Positions 57,300-64,000 of a DNA stretch of 64,000 bases are shown here, piece by piece. The notes below the pieces were generated by a model. It was not told where the DNA came from and searched no databases. It saw nothing but the letters and a program-made list of their open reading frames with translations. The stretch is taken from the NCBI GenBank assembly GCA_947561395.2, contig OX387187.1, forward strand, positions 1,060,976-1,124,975. Reading direction: 5' to 3'. Origin of the DNA: Buxus sempervirens (Eukaryota > Streptophyta > Magnoliopsida > Buxales > Buxaceae). Positions within the stretch are counted from its first letter, which is position 1, and each line of letters starts with the position of its first letter. Both the position numbers and the translations under genes were made by a program.

Positions 57300-58335
57300 G
57301 TCCTCCTTAATGAAAAGGACCAATACCGATAGCTTTCCTGAGAAATTCAAACCTAAGAGCATCTAAAGGTTTGGTAAAAAGGTCAGCTAATTGGTTTTCA
57401 GATGGGATATGTTCAAGAGAGATCACATGATCTTCTACCAACTCTCGAATAAAGTGATGTCTTATATCAATGTGCTTGGTTCAAGAGTGCTGAAAAGGGT
57501 TTTTGGAAATGTTAATAGCACTTATATTATCACAATACAAAACAATAGTGCCCTGTTCAATCCCATAATCATTCAACATTTGCTTCATCCAAAGCAACTG
57601 AGTGCAACAACTAACAGCAGCTATATACTCAGCTTCAGCTGTGGACAAGGAGATAGAGTTTTGCTTTTTGCTCATCCAAGCCACTAAATTGTTTCCAACA
57701 TAGAAACATCCTCCGGTGGTGCTCTTCCTATCATCTGCATTTCCAGCCCAATCAACATCAGAATAGCCTGCTAGAATGGTAGAAGTGTCTTTGGAAAACC
57801 AAATACCATGATCAACAGTGCCATTAACATATCGTATGATACGTTTAACAGCAGACAAGTGAGACTCTCTAGGATTTGCTTGGAACCTAGCACACACACC
57901 TACACTAAAGGCAATATCAGGCCTACTAGTTGTAAGGTACAGAAGATTACCAATCATGCTTCTATAAAGAGTGTGATCTACACTCTTTCCAGATAAATCA
58001 GCACCAAGTTTCAAGGTAGTACTCATGGGGGTTCTAGTATGTTTCTTACTGTCCAACCCAAATCTCTTCACAAGGTCTTTGGCATACTTAGATTGAGATA
58101 TGCAAATTCCATCTAAAGATTGAGAAATTTGAAGACCTAAAAAGAAATTTAGTTCACCAACCATACTCATCTCAAATTCATGTTGCATAGCATCAGCAAA
58201 ATTTAAATCAAGAGATTCAATTGGAGAACCAAACACAATATCATCCACATATATTTGAGCAACAGTGAAACTACTCTCATCCTTTCTAATGAATAGAGTT
58301 CTATCAACTCCTTCTCTTGTGAAATTATGATTCAA
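57300..58335 (-). pseudogene. copia reverse transcriptase (YVDD) and RNase H
   Basis: Contains the catalytic Q-I-Y-V-D-D-I-V-F-G-S motif, F-F-L-G-L-Q-I-S-Q, D-W-A-G-N-A-D-D-R-K-S-T-T-G-G and S-T-A-E-A-E-Y-I-A-A. The closing L-A-D-L-F-T-K-P-L motif lies near 57370. Confidence 0.87.
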
Positions 58336-58453
58336 GAGATAAGCAGTAAGTCTCTCATACCAAGCTCTAGGAGCTTATTTCAACCCATACAAGGCTTTCT
58401 TAAGCCTAAACACATGATATGGGTACTTGGGATCCACAAATCCCTTGGGTTGT

Positions 58454-59251
58454 TCAACATACTTCTTCATGAAGTATCCCATTCAGAAAAGCACTTTCCA
58501 CATCCATTTGATATAATTTAAAACCCAAGTGACAAGCAACAACAAGTAAAATTCTTATGGATTCAAGTCTAGCAACAGGGGCAAAGGTTTCATCAAAATC
58601 AATACCCTCAACTTGGGTATATCCTTGTGCTACCAATCTGGCCTTATTTATCACAATAGTACCATGTTCATCTGACTTGTTCTTGAAAATCCATTTGGTT
58701 CCAATAACATTGTAATTTTCAGGTCTAGGAACAAGATACCACACATCATTCCTAATAAACTGATTTAGTTCATCATGCATGACATTAATCCAGCACTCAT
58801 CAGTAAGTGCTTCATCTACCTTCTTAGGTTCAAGTTTAGACACATAGGAAGTATAGGTCATCTGATTTAACACTTTCCTACGAACTCTCATCCCCTCATT
58901 CAAATCACTAATCAAAAGTTCTTTAGGATGATTTAACTTGACTTTAGAGGAAGGTTCTTTTGTAAGACCTGGAGTAGAAGGTGACCTCCCTTCAAAATTT
59001 GAAGGAGTAGACTCAGAGGACTTAGGATTTTGAGTTTCAATGTTCAGGTCATTATCTCCTACCTCTAAGATGGTCTCCCTCTCAACATGAGACTTATCAA
59101 CTCCTTCATCCACCACAACATTAATGGATTCCATGACTGTGTGTGTACGAAGATTGTACACACGGTAGGCCCTGCTATTCTTAGAGTAACCTAGGAATAG
59201 TCCTTCATCACTCTTGGCATCAAACTTTGCTAAATTCTCTTTATCTCTCAA
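58454..59251 (-). pseudogene. copia integrase tail and reverse transcriptase start
   Basis: [14 protein letters not shown] and S-R-A-Y-R-V-Y-N belong to the integrase tail. [16 protein letters not shown] and [11 protein letters not shown] belong to the RT. Confidence 0.85.
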
Positions 59252-59308
59252 AATAAAACATTTACTCCCAAAAACACGAAAGTATTTAACAGTGGGTTTT
59301 TAACCAAA

Positions 59309-59713
59309 TCAGATTTCATATGGAGTCTCAGTACTCCCAGGTCTCAAATACACCCTATTAATCACATGAAAAGCAGTGTTAATAGCTTCACCCCAGAAAT
59401 ATATGACCACACCCTTGGCATGAATCATAACTCTAGCCATCTCTTGAAGTACCCTGTTTTTCCTCTCAACAACTCCATTTTGTTGTGGAGTTATGGGTGC
59501 AGAGAACTCTTGATGAATTCCCTCTTCAAGACAGAAAATTTCCAGGATTGAGTTCTCAAACTCTTTCCCATGATCACTCCTTATCCTACCAACCTTAGAC
59601 TCTTTTTCATTAGAGAGTCTCTGGCACAAAGCCTTGATCAACTCACTTGCTTCAGATTTTTCTCTCAATAATTCCACCCATGTGAACCTAGAGAAGTCAT
59701 CAACAATAACCAA
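59309..59713 (-). pseudogene. copia integrase core
   Basis: Catalytic-core landmarks V-D-D-F-S-R-F-T-W-V, R-S-D-H-G-K-E-F-E-N and P-Q-Q-N-G-V-V-E-R-K-N-R are present in order. Confidence 0.87.
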
Positions 59714-59737
59714 AATATATCTCCTACCCCCAAGACT

Positions 59738-60835
59738 TTAAGTTCTAGAAGGGCCCATTAGATCCATGTGTAACAATTCAAGAGGTTTGTGGATTAGACA
59801 TTCAGTGGTCTTTTTGTGACTAGACTTAGTTTGCTTTCCCAACTGACATGGCCCACACACATTTGGTTCAACTTTGGCAAGCTTGGGGAGATCTCTAACA
59901 ACTTCATGCTTGGATAGTTCAGACAAGTTTTTGAAATTCAGGTGACCAAGCCTTTGATGCCACAATTCATGCATATCAATTTTGGAAGTATTGCACACAA
60001 AAGCAGAATTAGGAACAACCCCATAACAATTATCAGGGGTTCTTTTACCTTGAAGCACACACAAGCCATTTTCATTAAATACAGAACAAAAATCTTTAGC
60101 AAATTTAACTTCCATGTTTGAATCGCACAATTGACTAATAATAATCAAATTAGCTTTCAAACCATCAACAAAAAGCACATCATGCAAGGTAGGCAAACCA
60201 GAAATTTCAATCACACCCTTACCTACAATAGGAGCCTTGCTTCCATTACCAAAAGTAACTGTGCCACAAAAATAATCTTCAAGAGATTTAAACATGGATT
60301 TATCACCACACATATGACGAGAACAAGCATTATCAAGATACCATATAAGACTATTTCTAGCCTTCAAAGCAACATGAACCACATGACAACTCAATTCACT
60401 TTTCTTAACCCAGATTTGCTTGGATTTAGAGGCTTTCTTAGTCATTGAGGCTAATTGTTGACTTAAGAATTTTGTCTGATTTGAAAGTTCATTCAATTGT
60501 TTAGAAAAATTCTCTTGAGGTTTTCTAGGAGGAAATTTCCTGGAGTTTTGGTTTAAGTCCCAAAAATTTGGCCTTATATGTCCAGAAATACCACAGAAAT
60601 GACAAATAGGAACAAAGTTCTGAGATTGAAATCCCTTTGCTTGAACACTCCTGGGTTTTGACCAATTAGACTTCTGAACACGGTTCATACCATGGTTTGT
60701 CTTACCCTTGGGAGGATTAGACTTACCCTTTCCTTTGACAGTCACAAATTTGGTCTTAGAAGAGGAAGGTGCATCCTTGAAACCTAATCCCCTTTTATCA
60801 GTACGTAATTGACACATTCCTAGCATATTGTCCAA
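59738..60835 (-). pseudogene. copia second zinc knuckle, protease and integrase N-terminal region
   Basis: Basic N-terminal region, a knuckle-like C-H-F-C segment, the protease region around L-I-W-Y-L-D-N-A, and the integrase HHCC region (H-Q-R-L-G-H-L-N-F-K-N-L, C-G-P-C-Q-L-G-K). Part of the SIRE-like element. Confidence 0.82.
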
Positions 60836-60931
60836 GTTGGCTGAACCTGTAGAAAAGTTCTGAAGCTGGGTTTTTGTCTTTTCAAGCTCTTCCTTAAGAG
60901 ACTTGTTTTCAGATTTTAGGGATTCAATTTT

Positions 60932-62146
60932 TTACTTGTGTTCACCTAGACGAGTAGTAGACTCTTCAAATTTTGCTTGAAGATCTTCTTTCTTGAGCTC
61001 TACTTCATTAAGCCTTTTAAGAGTGGACTTCACTTGCTTCTTTGCTTTCAAGCACTCTTTAAAAAGCTTGTCATATGCCTCTTGAATACTCTCCTCATCA
61101 TCAGACTCTCCATGAGAAACTATTGCATTCTCACTTGGTATTGAATCTTCATGATTACTAGCATCACCACTTCCAACAATAGAGGTGAATGCCATATAGT
61201 TTGGACTTTCCCCTGTATTGGAGTCCTCACTATCTCTCTCAGAGGCACTCTCATCATCAGATAGAGTAGCATTCATGGCCTTCCCTTGAAGTTTCTTAAA
61301 CGTGGGACACTCAGACCTGATGTGACCAAAACTTTGACACTCATGGCATCTAATCTGCTGAAGTTTCTGCAAACGGGAGTCCTTAGGATTTTTTGAGTCC
61401 TTATACTTAGATTTGATTTTTGGTTTCTGATCTTTCCCACTAGAACTCCCCCTAGACTTATGTCTTTCATTACCTTTCCTTGGTTTCCTCATTTTAAACA
61501 TCTTCCTGAAATTCTTTACAAAGAGAGCAATATCTTCATGTGCTATAGATTCTTCACTAGAGTCATCATAAGTCTTTTCTTTTATAGTTTTAAGTGCAAT
61601 AGACTTATTCTTCTTAGTTGGAGGGAGAGTAAGTTCATAAGTCTGAATCGAACCTATGAGGTCTTCTATCCTAATACCATCAATGTCCTTACTCTCTTCT
61701 ATAGCAGTAACTTTGGGTCTATATTTTTCAAGAAGAGATCTGAGAATTTTCCTTACCACTCTATTTGGAGGAATTCTATCACCAAGATTGAAACTGGAGT
61801 TAACTATATCACTTAGTTTGGCGTAGAACGAATCAAAAGGTTCATCCTCTCCCATTTTCAATTCCTCAAACCTAGTGATAAGCATCTGCAATTTGGAATT
61901 CTTCACAAGGACAGTTCCCTCATGAGTGGTTTCTAAAATATCCCAGATTTCTTTACTGGTTTGACAAGTGGAAACCCGTTTGAATTCGTTAGTAGATATT
62001 GCACTAAAAAGTGCATTGACACCCTTAGAATTGTAGTTAACTTCAACTAACTCTTCTCTGGTATATTGGTCTGGGTTTTTGGGTTTTTCCTCACCATCGA
62101 TAATAATAGTGGGAGTAGTCCATCCTCTCTCAACACTTCTTTTCAT
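60932..62146 (-). pseudogene. copia gag
   Basis: The gag polypeptide of the SIRE-type copia has W-D-I-L-E-T-T-H-E-G-T near residue 68, a CCHC zinc knuckle C-H-E-C-Q-S-F-G-H-I-R-S-E-C near residue 268, an acidic Ser-rich stretch, and a lysine/glutamate-rich coiled-coil-like C terminus. Fossil element part. Confidence 0.87.
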
Positions 62147-62266
62147 CTATAGCCTTCAGATAGGCTCTCATACGGACTTTCCAATAGGCATAATTACTAC
62201 CATCAAAGAATGGTGGTGCAGTGGAAGATTTGTCCATGACTAGCAGAGTCAAGGATCCAGTTAACC

Positions 62267-62278
62267 GCTCTGATACCA
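62267..62278 (-). other. primer-binding site (initiator Met tRNA)
   Basis: TGGTATCAGAGC on the minus strand, two bases after the LTR end TTTTTCA. This is the standard copia primer site. Confidence 0.88.
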
Positions 62279-62280
62279 AT

Positions 62281-63555
62281 TGAAAAACTCGGTTTAGACT
62301 CTAACCACACCTAGAGGGGGTGAATAGGTGTAAATGATTGTGGAATAAAATTCTACTAATTAAAGACAAGTCCTTAATTAATAGGCATGCACAAGTCTTG
62401 AACAAATAGCAAACAATCACACAAAATTGCAAATAAAGTAATGAGACAACACAAGCAATTTTGGTGACGAAGGGAAAACTCTAAGAGAACTCTCAAAGAG
62501 AAAAACCCTCCGGGCTATTAGGTGCCACCTCAGAAAATTCACTATAAGGAGAAGACTTACAGAAAGTGGTTCAGACGATCCAATACAGACTCTGACTCAC
62601 AGTGTAAGTATCTGAAGTACTCTTCAGACTTGCAACGATCCAGAACTCTGAATATCTTTTTAGTGAAGCGCCAAATGAACTCGCTCAGCAATCGTAGGAA
62701 CTCCAACGAGCAAGCTTTCCAACCTGGAACTCCAAGGTAAGAGAAGAGAAAAGAAAGAAAGGTTTTGATGGCTTAAAGGTAGAAAGCGAAGGAGAAGAAG
62801 TTCTCTTCCTCACACACATGATTTTATGGTTCTAAAAACGTCTTGGGTAACCCTAAGGAACGTCTAAACGATCCTTATATAAGTTAGAAAGAAGTGGAGA
62901 AAGAATAGGAAACAAATCAGAAAAGATCGGAATTTTATAACAGATTTTCTGTATTAAACGTTTGAACGTTCATCGAACACGGCTCTAACGTTCAATACGA
63001 AGAACTGCTTCACTTCTTCTCGTTCGAACGAAAGTCTCACGTTGAGTTGAAATAACATGAACGGTCGAACGTTTAGTCTTATGTTGGCGAACGCAACTCT
63101 CGAGTTTCTCTGCAAACCTTGAACGTTCGAACGATAAGTCTTGCCTTCTCGAACGCAACTCTCGGGTTTCTCTGCAGACCTTGAACAGTCGAACGGCATG
63201 TCCTGTCTTTTTGAACGCAACTCTTGGGTTTGACTGTATGCACTGAATGGTCGAACGGCAGGTCCTATCTTCTCGAACGCAACTCTCGAGTTTGACTGTA
63301 TGTGTTGAACGGTCGAACGGCAGGTCCTGTCTTCTTGAACGCAACTCTTTGGTTTTACTGTATTTGAACTTTGCATTGAGCGTTCGAACGACACATTAAA
63401 CGACTATATAACGAACACCATAACTTCCTCAATATGACTCCGACTCAGATGCCATTTGAACCAAGACTCCTACAACCTATCCCAAACACTTTGAACACAT
63501 TGAACACTTACTTTTTGGCACGGCATTAAGCCAATATAAAATCTAAAACCTAACA
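62281..63555 (-). mobile_element. LTR of the SIRE-like element
   Basis: On the minus strand it runs TGTTAGGTTTTAG...CCGAGTTTTTCA. A primer-binding site follows its 3' end, and a polypurine tract (CCAAAAGGGGAG, 63558-63569) directly precedes its 5' end. It therefore borders internal sequence on both sides. It contains five ~61-bp tandem repeats. Confidence 0.83.
63059..63365. repeat. five ~61-bp tandem repeats in the LTR
   Basis: Units start at about 63059, 63121, 63182, 63243 and 63305. Each opens with GAAC(G/A)GTCGAACG-type sequence and contains TCGAACGCAACTCT. The array lies inside the SIRE-like LTR. Confidence 0.88.
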
Positions 63556-63557
63556 AA

Positions 63558-63569
63558 CTCCCCTTTTGG
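63558..63569 (-). other. polypurine tract
   Basis: CCAAAAGGGGAG on the minus strand, immediately upstream of the LTR start TGTTAGG. This is the usual site of plus-strand priming for a 3' LTR. Confidence 0.75.
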
Positions 63570-63754
63570 CTATTCCGTGACAAAACATACAAGACAAATC
63601 GTAGTTGTTGTGAACCACCAAGCAACAACCAGAAAATAAAAAAATTTGACATGACCTCCCCTTAAACTTAACCATCCCAAAAATATTCACCTGTTCCTGA
63701 AACACCAAAATCATACCAAATACCAAGTGAAAAGCAAAGGGAATAAAAACGTCT

Positions 63755-64000
63755 AAGGAGAAGAGAAAAGAAAGAAAGGTTTTGATGTCTCAAAGGTAGA
63801 AAGCGAAGGAGAAGAAGTTCTCTTCCTCACACACACGACCTTAGGGTTCTAAAAATGTCTTGGGTAACCCTAAGGAACGTCTAAACGATCCTTATATAAG
63901 TTAGAAAGAAATGGAGAAAGAATAGGAAACAAATAAAAAAAGATCGGAATTTTATAACAGATTTTCCGTATTGAACGTTCGAACGTTCATCGAACGCGGC
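63755..64000 (-). mobile_element. second, partial copy of the SIRE-like LTR
   Basis: 63758-64000 matches 62741-62983 closely by eye (shared GAGAAGAGAAAAGAAAGAAAGG and TAACCCTAAGGAACGTC). It begins abruptly inside the LTR and continues past the window edge. The 200 bases between the copies look like 3' internal sequence ending in the polypurine tract. Confidence 0.82.

Larger units (their letters stand above)
54000..63555 (-). mobile_element. SIRE/Maximus-like Ty1/copia element
   Basis: From right to left on the minus strand: one LTR (62281-63555), a Met-tRNA primer-binding site (62267-62278), gag, pol in the copia order protease-integrase-RT-RNase H, a spacer of about 1.8 kb, and an extra ORF with the plant-transposon-protein/env-like domain. 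The extra ORF after pol and the gag type place it near SIRE. No matching left-hand LTR is seen; the element stops at about 54000 next to an LTR scrap. It looks nearly complete in content but is broken, with roughly five or six interruptions in the coding part plus one MITE insertion. It is probably fairly young, given the long readable frames. Confidence 0.87.

Noticed and set aside
57112-57366. Lysine-rich plus-strand frame
   Set aside because: Antisense shadow of A-rich spacer next to the copia pol end.
62954-63394. Minus-strand repeat-containing frame suggestive of a repeat protein
   Set aside because: It is produced by the 61-bp tandem repeats of the LTR; no coding evidence.
1-64000. CRISPR array, tRNA, rRNA or bacterial operon
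   Set aside because: No regularly spaced identical repeats, no cloverleaf or rRNA sequence noticed, and the splice-split gene and retroelements show a plant nuclear genome.

Overview
This window is plant nuclear DNA, most likely from a eudicot and possibly a woody one (that last step is inference). It is AT-rich and split by introns. It is crowded with Ty1/copia and Ty3/gypsy-type LTR sequence, L1- and RTE-type LINEs, hAT-like MITEs and (GA)n microsatellites. I see no prokaryotic operon structure, rRNA, tRNA or CRISPR array.

Left part (1-27,000): one host gene runs on the minus strand from about 26,984 down to 3,920. Seven exons, all with GT-AG borders and matching phase, encode about 296 residues of a spermidine-synthase-like, S-adenosylmethionine-binding methyltransferase with a transit-peptide-like N terminus. 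The C-terminal exon was not found; it may lie left of base 1 or be too divergent to see. Introns 2 (13.6 kb), 4 (3.2 kb) and 6 (4.9 kb) are swollen by insertions. Intron 6 holds a 4.2-kb solo LTR in a (GA)n tract, with an hAT-like element inside it. Intron 2 holds an RTE LINE split by a solo LTR, a 2.4-kb L1 copy with a 16-bp target duplication, and a second L1 copy carrying a MITE that carries another MITE. A further L1 copy sits at 372-1974.

Middle (27,067-41,430): just upstream of exon 1 a ~2.5-kb unit is duplicated in tandem. Both units share one hAT-like MITE, so that insertion is older than the duplication. Two similar solo LTRs (28,002 and 30,784) later entered the first unit and a different one (35,219) entered the second; each has its own 5-bp target duplication. 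A minus-strand solo LTR follows at 38,995-41,430.

Right part (41,437-64,000): a broken minus-strand copia element (about 41,437-53,365) is split by two insertions. One is a 6.1-kb Mutator-type transposon with a 9-bp target duplication; its ~550-bp terminal inverted repeats both carry the first exon of an ARM-repeat host gene, and an L1 copy lies inside it. The other is a 2.5-kb solo LTR. A small TRIM element (53,366-53,831) and an LTR scrap separate this from a SIRE/Maximus-like copia element (54,000-63,555), which has gag, pol, an extra env-like ORF, a primer-binding site and one full LTR. Part of a second LTR copy reaches the window edge.

The best leads are: (i) a stem-loop near the 3' end of several diverged solo LTRs whose two arms changed together; (ii) the ARM-gene exon copied into both inverted repeats of the Mutator-type element; (iii) recurring CpG-rich boxes upstream of the TATA boxes in different LTR families. 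All similarity statements are by eye; no search was run.
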